DNA of 64,000 nt from Bacteroides finegoldii DSM 17565 (GCF_000156195.1 NZ_GG688320.1:207925-271924), one strand, 5' to 3'. Counted from the first letter of the stretch, positions 35,418-45,701 are shown. Notes: generated by a model not told the origin, from the sequence alone. A program made the numbers and translations.

Positions 35418-36389
35418 TTAAGTGGTAAACTTATCATCTGCAAAAATAATCCTTTTTTCCGAATCCTTATACTTCTTGCCTTGATAAGCATCTCTTTCTT
35501 TCATTCTTTTTTGTAAACGTGCCACAAATTCATAATTTTTCAATCCCCAATCCGGTGCTATTAATAATTCTTTAGGAGATTGAGAAACAAAACGTTCCAC
35601 CACCATATCAGGTCGGAGGTGTTCTATATAATCGATTACCAGATCAATATATTCGTCCACTTCCGTAAACAGATGGAAATCGTCCGGAACTTCAGCATAC
35701 TCATGCGCCATTCGAGTACCCCGAATTAACTGTAACTGATGAATTTTAAGGGTAGATAGAGGCAATCGGGAAAGGATTCCGGCTTGCTCCACCATCGTTT
35801 CATGCGTTTCTCCCGGAAGTCCAAGAATAATATGCCCACCTGTCAAAATACCACAGGCAGCCGTTCGTTCTACAGCCTCCACTGTTTCCGCATACGTATG
35901 CCCACGGTTGATACGTTGCAAAGTTTTATCACAAGTACTTTCTATACCATATTCTACCATGAGGAAAGCATGTTTATTCAGTTCTTCCAGATAATGCAAC
36001 AGTCCTTCCGGCATACAATCCGGCCGGGTTCCAATCACTAGCCCTACAACACCGTCAACCTTTAAAGCTTCTTCATATTTGCGTTTTAGCCCCTCCAACT
36101 CCGCATACGTATTTGTGTATGCTTGAAAATAGGCTAAATACTTCATCTCCGGATATTTGTGTGCAAAAAAGTATTTTCCTTCCTGCAACTGAGTAGTAAT
36201 GGACTTCTCCGTCCGACAGTAATCGGGATTAAAAGTTTGATTGTTACAATATGTACAGCCTCCCCACCCTTTCGTTCCATCCCGGTTAGGACACGTAAAC
36301 CCAGCATTTAATGATATCTTTTGTACTTTATAAGAAAAGTATTTCCTCAAAAACGTTGGAAAGTCATTATATAATATAGGTGTGGACAT
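35418..36389 (-). CDS. Radical SAM protein, TIGR01212/YhcC-like
   Basis: 323 residues. The cluster-binding cysteines are Cys33, Cys45 and Cys48 in TCPNRDGTKGWGGCTYC, a spacing of CX11CX2C that marks the TIGR01212 (YhcC) group rather than the classic CX3CX2C. Other family marks are YGIESTCDKTLQRINRGHTY, GGHIILGLPGET and LKIHQLQLIRGT. The biochemical function of the group is not well known. It is the first gene of the run radical SAM, flavodiiron protein, nagB. Confidence 0.88.
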   Translation of the reverse strand: MSTPILYNDFPTFLRKYFSYKVQKISLNAGFTCPNRDGTKGWGGCTYCNNQTFNPDYCRTEKSITTQLQEGKYFFAHKYPEMKYLAYFQAYTNTYAELEGLKRKYEEALKVDGVVGLVIGTRPDCMPEGLLHYLEELNKHAFLMVEYGIESTCDKTLQRINRGHTYAETVEAVERTAACGILTGGHIILGLPGETHETMVEQAGILSRLPLSTLKIHQLQLIRGTRMAHEYAEVPDDFHLFTEVDEYIDLVIDYIEHLRPDMVVERFVSQSPKELLIAPDWGLKNYEFVARLQKRMKERDAYQGKKYKDSEKRIIFADDKFTT

Positions 36390-36419
36390 ATTTACTCCCT
36401 TCTTTTAGTATTTAATCGG

Positions 36420-36427
36420 CAAACATA
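36420..36427 (-). promoter_or_regulatory. -7 box for the radical SAM/flavodiiron operon
   Basis: Reads TATGTTTG on the minus strand (TAnnTTTG), 30 bp upstream of the radical SAM start. The -33 element is weak. Confidence 0.45.
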
Positions 36428-36515
36428 AGAAAAATCAGTGAGTTACAGAAAGTTAGTGCAAAATATCTTCAATATATTAAATATTTCATAATTACCATAA
36501 GATAAATTAATAAAT

Positions 36516-36548
36516 ATTGCGATTCAAAAAATTATTTAATTAGTTTTG
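36516..36548 (+). promoter_or_regulatory. Plus-strand promoter of the candidate small RNA
   Basis: ATTG (36516-36519) and TAGTTTTG (36541-36548) are 21 bp apart, a good Bacteroides promoter that points to the right, although both flanking genes are on the minus strand. Expected transcription start is near 36556. Confidence 0.5.
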
Positions 36549-36556
36549 CCATGATT

Positions 36557-36699
36557 TTAGGCATTGACGGGAGGATACTTGTGAAAGTCTTGTGCAATTT
36601 ATTCCCCAATTATGATTTCATCTCACCATACCCCATGCAACTCTCGTCAATAAAATTATCCTCTCTATATTCCAAATAAGAATATGGAGAGGATTTTTA
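36557..36699 (+). ncRNA. Candidate small RNA, about 143 nt
   Basis: In the 365-bp gap between two minus-strand genes (36390-36754), a plus-strand promoter is followed by a closing stem ATTGACGGGAG (36563-36573) with CTCTCGTCAAT (36641-36651, one mismatch), internal pairing such as TGAAAGTC with GATTTCA, and then an intrinsic terminator hairpin with TTTTT at about 36695. No reading frame of note is present. Promoter, fold and terminator are all in the same orientation, with no plus-strand gene upstream that needs a terminator. It does not match an RNA family that I can name. The end points are estimates. Confidence 0.45.
36658..36694. terminator. Intrinsic terminator
   Basis: Arms ATCCTCTCTATATTC (36658-36672) and GAATATGGAGAGGAT (36680-36694), one mismatch, are followed on the plus strand by TTTTT. 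It is stronger on the plus strand, but may also end the minus-strand PL1 transcript, whose stop is at 36755. Confidence 0.7.
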
Positions 36700-36754
36700 A
36701 TTCATCAATAGAAAACAAATGGCAAAGGAACAAAGAATAGAAAGAAGAAAATTA

Positions 36755-38326
36755 CTAATCTGCATTTTGGTCTTGAACGATACCGTGCACCAAACTATTC
36801 ATGTACATTTCCAAATTAGTATATTTGCCATTTACATCAATCATTTTCTTATTTCCATCCGAGCTATCATTGGGATCTAAGCCATACTCTATTTCCCATT
36901 CATCCGGTATACCATCACCATCAGAGTCTATCACACAACGTTTAGTATCCAATGATAATTCCGGCCATGAATTACTTCCTAATTCTATTATATCGTTCGG
37001 TGTATTGATATACCCATCTAAATTGCCGGAAGCAGTGTAAGATGCCCCCCGATTTTTCACATCCTTTATAACCAGATTATCGACTTTATCCCTATAATCA
37101 CAACACCCAACATATTTCATTACTTTATTATAAGCAACTTCTGCCGTATGGGTAGTCACTGTCCCGTAATCCAATGGCTTAGATAATTTCAACCCAGCTT
37201 GAGCAGCCCTTGTCCACATATTATCCACTTTGTCATCATTCGTTTGTTGGGCATACACTCCATTCGTCCAATTATCTACAGTCACTCCACTATTACCCTC
37301 CATCACATTTCCATCAATGTAAAAGGTTCCCCATTTTTGTGCATACGGTGCAAAAGAAGGGTTCTTCTGAACATATTCCTGTGTATAGATTCCTATTTTA
37401 GCAATACGATACTGTACTTTAGAAGAAGCCTTGTCCGTAGCAGGTCCTGGTTTATAATAATTATTCACGAGATTGACATGTTGGTCTTCCCCTCCATAGC
37501 AACCTTCACCTGCCCAATTATAAAAAACGTTATTACGAATATCCACACATTCTGTCAGAGCTAACGTAGTAGGACGAGGTCCCAAACGTGGGACACGGCT
37601 CTCGCAATGTGCAATCATATTATGATGATAGGAAGCATAATGACCACCCCAGTTTCCTCCAAACCCATGCGGTTTATCTTTCGAAGGAGTATCACGTAAC
37701 GCCTGAGCAGCCAAACACCATTGCACTGTCGAGTTTTCCATTCCATATACAGATAGGCATTCATCCGTGCACCAACTGATAGAACAATGGTCTACTATAA
37801 TATTCTTTTTATCCATCCCACCTAATCCATCCGAGTCTAAATTTACATTTCCAGGACGAAAACGCATAAAACGAATAATTACATTATTAGAATTGATTAC
37901 AAAGTCATAATCAGCAATGCAAATACCACCTGGAGAAGTTTGTCCAGCTATTGTCAAATTATCATTTGTTGTTTTTAACTGAGCTTTTAGTTTAATTGTA
38001 CCTGCCACATCAAAAACGATTGTCCTTGCTCCTTTTTGAGTAAGCGCCCAACGGAAAGAACCTTTTTGAGGATTAGTAGGATTATCCTCCAATGTAGTAA
38101 CATGATACACACTCCCTCCTCGCCCCCCTGTAGTACTTCGTCCATGTCCTTCTGCACCGGGGAAAGCTAATAATTGTCCATAATCCAACTTCTTTATTGC
38201 AGTAGGAATATTCTCTCCTTGATTACCAAATTCATCATGAGACTCCGTGTTTTCATTAGAACAAGCCCAAACGCCACAAAGAGGTAGAATGGTAATACAT
38301 AAAAAATAAAAATACTTTTTCATCAT
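36755..38326 (-). CDS. Pectate lyase, family PL1, lipoprotein
   Basis: 523 residues; lipobox GVWAC followed by SNENTESHDE. The PL1 parallel beta-helix shows GAEGHGRSTTGGRGG, GTIKLKAQLKTTNDNLTIAGQ, IIVDHCSISWCTDECL (calcium site region) and SRVPRLGPRPT, where the Arg of RVPR is in the catalytic place. The C-terminal tail has a calcium-type loop DSDGDGIPDEWE followed by YGLDPNDSSDGN. PL1 enzymes cleave homogalacturonan by beta-elimination. The gene stands alone, divergent from the SusC operon, and is more distant from the two PL1 genes at 47.4-50.5 kb than those are from each other. Confidence 0.92.
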   Translation of the reverse strand: MMKKYFYFLCITILPLCGVWACSNENTESHDEFGNQGENIPTAIKKLDYGQLLAFPGAEGHGRSTTGGRGGSVYHVTTLEDNPTNPQKGSFRWALTQKGARTIVFDVAGTIKLKAQLKTTNDNLTIAGQTSPGGICIADYDFVINSNNVIIRFMRFRPGNVNLDSDGLGGMDKKNIIVDHCSISWCTDECLSVYGMENSTVQWCLAAQALRDTPSKDKPHGFGGNWGGHYASYHHNMIAHCESRVPRLGPRPTTLALTECVDIRNNVFYNWAGEGCYGGEDQHVNLVNNYYKPGPATDKASSKVQYRIAKIGIYTQEYVQKNPSFAPYAQKWGTFYIDGNVMEGNSGVTVDNWTNGVYAQQTNDDKVDNMWTRAAQAGLKLSKPLDYGTVTTHTAEVAYNKVMKYVGCCDYRDKVDNLVIKDVKNRGASYTASGNLDGYINTPNDIIELGSNSWPELSLDTKRCVIDSDGDGIPDEWEIEYGLDPNDSSDGNKKMIDVNGKYTNLEMYMNSLVHGIVQDQNAD

Positions 38327-38369
38327 TCAAATTACATATTATTAGATTAATGTTTTCTTTCAGACGGCA

Positions 38370-38377
38370 CAAAGGTA
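38370..38377 (-). promoter_or_regulatory. -7 box for the divergent PL1 gene
   Basis: Reads TACCTTTG on the minus strand (TAnnTTTG), 43 bp upstream of the PL1 start. Confidence 0.45.
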
Positions 38378-38511
38378 AAAGAGTAATGGAAAGAAGATGT
38401 TGAAATATTGTTTTTTCTAGAGATACTACTCTCAAAGTACTAAATAACAAAAAATACGAAGCGAAAAACAAATATTACACATAGCTATATTTACATTCAT
38501 ATACTTTTGTA

Positions 38512-38519
38512 GCGATAAA
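38512..38519 (+). promoter_or_regulatory. -7 box for the homogalacturonan SusCD operon
   Basis: TACTTTTG, 56 bp upstream of the SusC start. No clear -33 box lies at 20 bp, which is common for promoters that need an activator such as an HTCS. Confidence 0.5.
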
Positions 38520-38575
38520 TAAACACAGAAAAAGAAAGTGATACAGCTAAATCAAATTAATAACTATTTATAAAC

Positions 38576-41500
38576 ATGCAAAGAATGTCTAACAAAGTGG
38601 AAAACATGCGTACCTTGCTGTTAATGCTATTTGCAGCAATATCGCTCAGCGTATCTGCACAAACAATTACTGTAAAAGGTAATGTGAAAGATACCAGTGG
38701 AGAGCCTGTTATTGGCGCTTCCGTTGTTGAAAAAGGTAATACGACCAACGGTACGATTACAGATCTGGATGGCAACTTTTCCATCAAGATTGATGGGAAG
38801 AAAACATTGGTTATTTCATACATAGGTATGAAAACTCAAGAAATTGCAATTCAAGGTAAAAAAGTAATTAACGTACAGATGACCGATGATTCTAAAGCAT
38901 TGGATGAAGTAGTCGTAATCGGTTATGGAACAGTTAACAAAAGAGATTTAACAGGATCGGTAGCTTCTGTCAATTCCAAGGACCTGGCAGTTGTTCCGGT
39001 ATCCAGTGCCACCGAAGCCCTTACTGGAAAACTTGCAGGGGTAAGTATTACAACAACCGAAGGAGCTCCTGATGCAGACGTAAAAATTCGTGTTCGCGGT
39101 GGTGGTTCTTTATCCCAAGATAATTCACCTTTATATATTGTAGACGGTTTTCCGGTTTCAAGTATCAGTGACATTGCCCCATCCGAAATACAAAGTATTG
39201 ATGTTTTAAAAGATGCATCATCCACTGCTATTTATGGTGCCCGTGGTGCAAACGGTGTTATTATCATTACTACAAAAAGTGGCAAAGAAGGGAAAGTACA
39301 AGTTGATTTCGGTGCCTCCTATGGTTTCAAAAAGGTTACTAAACTCAATAAAGTTATGAGCCCATACGACTATGTGGCTTATCAATATGAAACCGGAAGA
39401 ACGGAAGAATACGGTCTTTTTGAAGATATGGATATTTGGAAAACAATGGAAGGTACTGATTATCAGGATGAGATATTCGGACGTACCGGCAACCAAGCCC
39501 AATATAACCTGAATGTCAGTGGCGGCAGCAAGCAATTAAAATATAACATCAGCTATGCTCACAATGACGAAAAGAGTATAATGTTAGGGTCAGGTTTCAA
39601 TAAAGACAATGTGAATGCTAAGATCAATTCAGAATTAAACAAGTGGCTTTCTTTAGATTTCAACGTACGTATGAGCTACAGTACACTAGATGGTCTGAGT
39701 GGAGGTGCTGACACGAACGAATCAAATGCGGCTAATTCCATTGTAGCCAATGCCACCCGTTTCCGCCCGGTCAATCCAATGGCGTATGACGCAAGTGATG
39801 ATGAAGCAAATAATGCCTATACCACAAAGAATCCATTAGAACGCCTATTAGGAGTATATAAGAAAAAGACTACTTTCAATCAGAATTATAATGCAGGCGT
39901 CAACTGGAAACCATTCAAAAACTTCACATTCCGTTCTGAATTCGGTTACGGATGGAAGTATGAAGATACTGATCAGGTTTGGAATGCCGATGGTGCACAA
40001 AATTCAAAGTTAGGCTATAACGGACAACCGCAAGCTGTATTCACTAGAGTTACTACTAAAAACTGGCGTAATGCAAATACATTGACATACGATAACAAAA
40101 AGCTGTTTGGAGGACGTGATAGAATCAATGTACTTTTAGGACACGAAGTAAGTAGTAACGAAAAAAAGACATTGGAGAATACTTCTGTCGCATTTCCTAC
40201 CAGCATGAGCATTGAAGAAGTTTTGTCTACTGCCGGTGCAGGAACAGCATTACCCAATCAAACAACACTTGCTGCCAAAGAAAATCTGCTTTCTTTTTTC
40301 GGTCGAGCCAACTATACATTAATGGACAAATACCTTCTCACCGTAACCGTTCGTGCAGATGGTTCCAGTAAATTCGCCAAAGGCAATCAATGGGGAGTAT
40401 TCCCATCAGCTGCATTGGCATGGCGTATATCTGATGAACAATTCATGCAAAACACGCGCAATTGGCTTTCTAGTCTGAAATTACGTTTAAGCTATGGTAC
40501 TGCAGGTAATAACCGTATCAATTCAGGACTGACATATACAGCATATTCACTGTCAAGCAATACTGCCCGTGCTCCTTTCTTCAATGGTGATCGCACCAGC
40601 ATGATGGAATTGGGCAGTTATCTATACAATCCGAAATTAAAATGGGAAACAACCGTCACAAGAAACTTTGGTATCGACTACGGATTCTGGAATAATCGTT
40701 TATCCGGTTCTATTGACCTTTATTGGAATACAACCAACGACTTGCTCATGAAAACGGAAATACCGGCTAATGCCGGCTATAACTACCAATACCAAAATTT
40801 CGGAAGTACCTCCAATAAAGGTGTAGAACTATCTATGAATGCGATCATTGCTGACAAGAAGAAGTTTGGACTGAATTTTAATTTCAATATTTCCTACAAC
40901 CGTAACAGGATTGAGAAACTAAATACGGACAATCCGTGGCAAAGTAGCGGTTGGGGCGGAAGTACCATCGCAAAATATGAGGATTTCCGTGTAGAAGAAG
41001 GCGGACGACTTGGAGAAATTTGGGGATACAAAACCAACGGGTTCTATACAGCCTATGACCCTGTAACAAATCCGGAAGGCGAACTAATCCTAAACGGAAC
41101 AAACTGGGTATTGAAGGACGGTCTGAAAGACAATAGCGTAAACATTACAGGCGGAAGTTATTTCCCCGGAGGATTAAAAGTAGAATGTGATGAGAATGGA
41201 GAACCGATCAAACAAAAGCTAGGTAACACAGTAGCTCCGGTTTATGGTGGTTTTGGCTTCAATGGTCGCGCCGGTAACTTTGATTTCACTCTCTTCTTCA
41301 ATTTCTCTATTGGAAATAAGATTGTTAATGCCACCAAACTAGCTACCTCATTCTTTGCCGGAACTTCATACGGTTACAACCTGAATGAAGACTTCTGTTC
41401 TGGAAAACGCTACACTTGGATTGATCCGACAACCGGCTATAATTTAGGCAAATCTATAAGTTCAGACGCACTTGCTTACTATGGTGGTGAAGCAGGAATC

Positions 41501-41842
41501 ATATCACGTTTGAATCAAATCAATGCAAATGCCAGCATTTACAATCCGGTAGCCGTCACTCAAATGCAGTTGACAGACTATGCTGTTGAAAATACCTCTT
41601 TTTTACGTGTGAACAACATTACCATCGGTTATTCACTTCCTAAGTCATGGATTCGCAAATGTTATATGCAAAACGTACGAATCTACGTAACCGGGTATAA
41701 TCTTTTCTGCCTGACTAACTACTCCGGTACCGATCCGGAAGTTGATACCAGCAGCAAACGAAATCCGATGACTCCAGGTATTGACTATGCTGCTTATCCG
41801 AAAAGCCGTTCATTTGTCGGTGGTATTAACGTAACATTCTAA
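38576..41842 (+). CDS. SusC-like TonB-dependent outer-membrane transporter (homogalacturonan PUL)
   Basis: 1088 residues as read from MQRMSNK; the start at MRTLLLML (38606) also gives a normal signal peptide ending SVSAQ. Domains: carboxypeptidase-regulatory-like (about 30-115, GNVKDTSGEPVIGASVV, TITDLDGNFSIK), TonB box region DEVVVIGYGTVNKRDLTGSV, plug (ALTGKLAGVSIT, LYIVDGFPVSSIS, IDVLKDASSTAIYGARGANGV) and a barrel ending SFVGGINVTF. It begins a six-gene operon of SusC, SusD, fn3/DUF4957, CE8, PL1 and PL1, and should import oligogalacturonides. Confidence 0.95.
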   Translation: MQRMSNKVENMRTLLLMLFAAISLSVSAQTITVKGNVKDTSGEPVIGASVVEKGNTTNGTITDLDGNFSIKIDGKKTLVISYIGMKTQEIAIQGKKVINVQMTDDSKALDEVVVIGYGTVNKRDLTGSVASVNSKDLAVVPVSSATEALTGKLAGVSITTTEGAPDADVKIRVRGGGSLSQDNSPLYIVDGFPVSSISDIAPSEIQSIDVLKDASSTAIYGARGANGVIIITTKSGKEGKVQVDFGASYGFKKVTKLNKVMSPYDYVAYQYETGRTEEYGLFEDMDIWKTMEGTDYQDEIFGRTGNQAQYNLNVSGGSKQLKYNISYAHNDEKSIMLGSGFNKDNVNAKINSELNKWLSLDFNVRMSYSTLDGLSGGADTNESNAANSIVANATRFRPVNPMAYDASDDEANNAYTTKNPLERLLGVYKKKTTFNQNYNAGVNWKPFKNFTFRSEFGYGWKYEDTDQVWNADGAQNSKLGYNGQPQAVFTRVTTKNWRNANTLTYDNKKLFGGRDRINVLLGHEVSSNEKKTLENTSVAFPTSMSIEEVLSTAGAGTALPNQTTLAAKENLLSFFGRANYTLMDKYLLTVTVRADGSSKFAKGNQWGVFPSAALAWRISDEQFMQNTRNWLSSLKLRLSYGTAGNNRINSGLTYTAYSLSSNTARAPFFNGDRTSMMELGSYLYNPKLKWETTVTRNFGIDYGFWNNRLSGSIDLYWNTTNDLLMKTEIPANAGYNYQYQNFGSTSNKGVELSMNAIIADKKKFGLNFNFNISYNRNRIEKLNTDNPWQSSGWGGSTIAKYEDFRVEEGGRLGEIWGYKTNGFYTAYDPVTNPEGELILNGTNWVLKDGLKDNSVNITGGSYFPGGLKVECDENGEPIKQKLGNTVAPVYGGFGFNGRAGNFDFTLFFNFSIGNKIVNATKLATSFFAGTSYGYNLNEDFCSGKRYTWIDPTTGYNLGKSISSDALAYYGGEAGIISRLNQINANASIYNPVAVTQMQLTDYAVENTSFLRVNNITIGYSLPKSWIRKCYMQNVRIYVTGYNLFCLTNYSGTDPEVDTSSKRNPMTPGIDYAAYPKSRSFVGGINVTF

Positions 41843-41866
41843 TTCTAACACAAAGGAGATTATTTT

Positions 41867-43828
41867 ATGAAAAAGATAGCAAAGATATTATTTCTGTCCG
41901 CCAGCCTTTTCTGTACTACGGCTTGTTCGGACTTCCTAGACCAGACAGCACCATCCGAACAACCCGGAGAAAATGTATTTGAATCTACTTTCTTCACAGA
42001 ACTGGCAGTCAATAAGCTTTATGGACTTATGACACAAGATGCCACATACTCTCGTGACATACCTATCGTTCTGAGTACAAATTCAGATTGTGAACTGGTT
42101 GATGGTCTAGGAACTGATGCCAACAATACAACTCACGAACGTGGTGCAATGAATTACAATGTAAGTCCGGGATGGTCAAAACTGTCCAATGTATGGGATG
42201 CTATGTATTCAATTATTGAAAATGCAAATCTGATTGTTGAAGGAATTAATAAGAGCCCCTTATTAACGTCAGGTGACAGTGACCAACGGGCGATGGAACG
42301 TTTCAAAGGTGAAGCGTTGACAATACGTGCTATGGTCTACTTTGACTTAATCCGCCTTTTTGGCGATATACCTTATAAAAGCGAGTCTTCCAACCCGGAT
42401 TTGGGCAATGTTTACTTAGGGAAAAGTGATCGGGATGTTATCATGGATGAGCTGATTAAAGATTTGGAAACAGCAATTACCCTATTACCATGGGCAGGAG
42501 AAGTTTCTGCATACACTACAGAACGGGTGACTAAAGGATATGCCCATTCCTTATTGGCAAATATCGCTTTGTCAAGAGCCGGATGGAGTATTCGTGAAGA
42601 ACAGAAGAACGGCTATGTTACCGCAGACAAAAACTCGGATCCGGTCTATCCTACCCAACGTTGCGATGACGCTACCCGCACCAAGATGTATGAATTGGCA
42701 CTGAAACATCTGGCAACTGTCATAGATAATGGCACCCACCAGTTAAATCCATCATTCGCCAATGAATGGTATTTGATCAACCAACGCCAATTGGATGAAA
42801 CTTATCGTGAAAACATCTTCGAAATACCGATGGGATTAGGAGTCAGTGGCGAACTAGGCTACACAGTCGGCGTACGAATGAACGGTTTTAGTACTTTATA
42901 CGGTGAACAAGGAAACTCCTCCGGTAAACTTAAGATGACAGCTCCATACTTCTGGTCTTTCCAGGATGGCGACCAACGTCGTGACATTACTTGCTGTAAC
43001 CTGCAATTAAAAACAGAGAACAATGTTCTAAAAGAAAAAATGCTCGGTAATACACCATTCGCCATTTACTGTGGAAAATGGGACATTCGCCAAATGAATG
43101 AAGAATGGCGTCAAGTTGCCATCGCTACAGGTAAAGCCAAATGGATGTCCGGTATTAACTGCGTCCGGATGCGTTATTCCCAAGTATTATTAATGTATGC
43201 CGAAACCCTAAACGAATTGGCCAGTGGTCCTGACGGAACTTACAACGGAGCCTCCACCCGTATTAGTACCGCTAGAAAAGCATTGGAATTGGTACATACA
43301 CGTGCATTTGCAGATGCAAACAAATCTGAAGCCGAAAATTATATTGCTGCTATCAATGGAAAGGAAGACTTTTTTGAAGCAATTGTAGACGAGAATGCTT
43401 GGGAATTGGCTGGAGAAGGTTTCCGCAAATATGACCTGATTCGCTGGAATTTATTGATTGATAAAATCAAACAGTTTAAAAGCGATTATGAAAGCCAACT
43501 GTTTTCTAGTAAGAACTCATATCCGGAAAAAATTTATTTCAACTATTCCAATGACGACAAGACGAGCATAGACATCAGCAGCGTCACTTGGCATGGTATT
43601 CCTAGTGGAAAAAGTAGCAGCGATTATGATGACAACAACAATTTTTGGGGAAAGGAACGGACAGATACCAAAGGACAAGCTCAGTTGACAGTCAATTTAC
43701 CTTCCATTTCCAGTGGACTAGTAGGAGATAATGTAGCAGTTATCAACCGTTACTTACTGCCAATCGCATCTACTACGATCTCCGCTTCTAACGGAATGTT
43801 ACATAATTCATACGGATTTTCAGACTAA
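41867..43828 (+). CDS. SusD-like glycan-binding lipoprotein (homogalacturonan PUL)
   Basis: 653 residues; lipobox CTTAC followed by SDFLDQTAPSEQ. RagB/SusD marks: NVWDAMYSIIENANLIVEGI, GEALTIRAMVYFDLIRLFGDIPY, MRYSQVLLMYAETLNELA and ENAWELAGEGFRKYDLIRWN. It pairs with the SusC gene 24 bp upstream and forms the lid and binding site of the importer. The ligand, oligogalacturonide, is inferred from the neighbours. Confidence 0.94.
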   Translation: MKKIAKILFLSASLFCTTACSDFLDQTAPSEQPGENVFESTFFTELAVNKLYGLMTQDATYSRDIPIVLSTNSDCELVDGLGTDANNTTHERGAMNYNVSPGWSKLSNVWDAMYSIIENANLIVEGINKSPLLTSGDSDQRAMERFKGEALTIRAMVYFDLIRLFGDIPYKSESSNPDLGNVYLGKSDRDVIMDELIKDLETAITLLPWAGEVSAYTTERVTKGYAHSLLANIALSRAGWSIREEQKNGYVTADKNSDPVYPTQRCDDATRTKMYELALKHLATVIDNGTHQLNPSFANEWYLINQRQLDETYRENIFEIPMGLGVSGELGYTVGVRMNGFSTLYGEQGNSSGKLKMTAPYFWSFQDGDQRRDITCCNLQLKTENNVLKEKMLGNTPFAIYCGKWDIRQMNEEWRQVAIATGKAKWMSGINCVRMRYSQVLLMYAETLNELASGPDGTYNGASTRISTARKALELVHTRAFADANKSEAENYIAAINGKEDFFEAIVDENAWELAGEGFRKYDLIRWNLLIDKIKQFKSDYESQLFSSKNSYPEKIYFNYSNDDKTSIDISSVTWHGIPSGKSSSDYDDNNNFWGKERTDTKGQAQLTVNLPSISSGLVGDNVAVINRYLLPIASTTISASNGMLHNSYGFSD

Positions 43829-43848
43829 TACCTAATCAATAAGTAATC

Positions 43849-45684
43849 ATGAAAAAATTAACACATATTATAAAAACAGGAGCCTTCGCACTCCTCACTT
43901 CCCTAAGTGTTGCCGCTTGCATAGACGGTAACGACTGGGAAACCATTAGTGGTAACCGACTGTTCGGTACTACAAGCTTCTCTGTGGAACCGGCTGCAAT
44001 AACAGCTGAAGCTAAATGGGACGCAACCCCCAATACCGAATATTACATCATCGAAGCAAGCAGGGAACAAATGGATGATAATATGCCAATGGGCAGTGCT
44101 TCAGGTAGTATCGTATACGGTGAAGACCAATCAATCAAAAAATCGCCTTATACCCTGACCGGTCTGTTAGGTGAAACGACCTATTATCTACGCATCAAAT
44201 CCGTAGCAAGTGGAAAAGAATCCCGTTGGATATATTTGGAAGACGGAACATTCGAAACTTCGAAAGAAGAAATATTAGGTATCATTCCAAGCGAAAACAT
44301 TACGGAAGAAACCATTTTAATTACTTGGGAAGCCGGTCTGGAAGTAACGCATTTCATCATCAAAGCAGGAATAGATGCTCCTATAACAAAAGAAATAACT
44401 TCGGAAGAAGTCGCTGCCGGACAGAAACTGATTGAAGGATTACTGCCGGGAACAGAATATACATTCTCCATCTATAATGGAGAAATTAAGCGTGGCGAAA
44501 CTACAGCGATGACAGTAATGCCCGAAATGGTAGATTTCACAAGTGTTACGCCTACCAAAACATCTGTCAGCCTTGTTTGGGATCCCGAAGCTATCCAAAC
44601 CGGTTCCACGACAGTTTCTCATTATGCATGGTGCGGAGGAGACAGAACACCAAGCGTCAGTGATCATTATACTGCATTAACAGCTGAACAAATCAGTCAA
44701 GGACAATTGAATTTTGATGGACTTGAGCCTAGCACAACTTATACAGTAGCTTTAATGAGAGGAACGTACGTTCGTGCACTGACCACCTTTACAACAGCAA
44801 AAGGCATTCCTAGTGGATATACCCTTGTTTCAGTTACTGATATCACCACATGGAATGAGGCTATTAGCAAAACCGGAAAGGTGGCTGTCCTTATACCGGA
44901 AAACACAGACCTTGATTTAACCGGAATAACTCCCGAAATTCCACAATCTATTACTTCACTATTGATATGGGGAGCTGATATAGAGGGTAATCCCACTAAT
45001 ACCAAACCGAGTATCAAGACTAAAGGATTCAATTTCAACGGAACATTAGGCACTGTAGAATTCTACAATTTACATTTATATTCCAATGGTTCTGCTGGAA
45101 ACTATATAGTCGATCAGAAAAAAGCCGATAACAATATCACTAATTTTTCTATAGAGTCATGTGTCATTGATGAAGCTCGTGGATTATTCCGTATTAGAAA
45201 TACCGGAGTTTGGCAATCTATCACAATAAAAGATTGCGATTTAAACGGAATAGGAAGTTATGGACTTTTCGCATTAGAGGGAGGTACTATACAAACAATC
45301 TCCTTAAATAATTCCACCTTATATAATCCAACCAAAATTATAAAAGCCAATCAAACTACTGGTATAACCCTCAATATTGATTATTGTACAATATACGGAG
45401 CTAGCTATGTATTAATTGACGGTCAATCTGGTAGTATTAATATAAATGCAAGAAATATCCTTGTCGGAGGTTTGACCACAAACAAAGTATTCGAAAAAGG
45501 AGCAACCATCGTTACAGAAGAGAATATATTTACAACATCTGAAAGTAGCTACGAAAGCGGAAAATCATGGGGTGAAATGTTGACTATACCAGCAACCGAT
45601 CTTTTTGAGAATCCCGCGAACGGTGACTTCACCGTAAAAATAGACACCTATAAAACTTACGGTGACCAACGTTGGAATAAATAA
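43849..45684 (+). CDS. Surface glycan-binding lipoprotein with fibronectin type III, DUF4957 and DUF5123 domains
   Basis: 611 residues; lipobox SVAAC followed by IDGNDWE. Two to three fibronectin-type III modules occupy residues of about 40-325 (LTGLLGETTYYLRIKS, IEGLLPGTEYTFSIYNG, FDGLEPSTTYTVALMRG). The C-terminal half is a beta-helix like the DUF4957/DUF5123 pair (VEFYNLHLYSNGSAGNYI, VIDEARGLFRIRNTG, LTIPATDLFENPANGDFTVK). No catalytic residues are evident. It holds the SusE/SusF position right after SusD, so a surface glycan-binding role is likely. This domain set is common in Bacteroides pectin loci. Confidence 0.82.
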   Translation: MKKLTHIIKTGAFALLTSLSVAACIDGNDWETISGNRLFGTTSFSVEPAAITAEAKWDATPNTEYYIIEASREQMDDNMPMGSASGSIVYGEDQSIKKSPYTLTGLLGETTYYLRIKSVASGKESRWIYLEDGTFETSKEEILGIIPSENITEETILITWEAGLEVTHFIIKAGIDAPITKEITSEEVAAGQKLIEGLLPGTEYTFSIYNGEIKRGETTAMTVMPEMVDFTSVTPTKTSVSLVWDPEAIQTGSTTVSHYAWCGGDRTPSVSDHYTALTAEQISQGQLNFDGLEPSTTYTVALMRGTYVRALTTFTTAKGIPSGYTLVSVTDITTWNEAISKTGKVAVLIPENTDLDLTGITPEIPQSITSLLIWGADIEGNPTNTKPSIKTKGFNFNGTLGTVEFYNLHLYSNGSAGNYIVDQKKADNNITNFSIESCVIDEARGLFRIRNTGVWQSITIKDCDLNGIGSYGLFALEGGTIQTISLNNSTLYNPTKIIKANQTTGITLNIDYCTIYGASYVLIDGQSGSININARNILVGGLTTNKVFEKGATIVTEENIFTTSESSYESGKSWGEMLTIPATDLFENPANGDFTVKIDTYKTYGDQRWNK

Positions 45685-45701
45685 CAATAAAAAGACAACT
45701 T

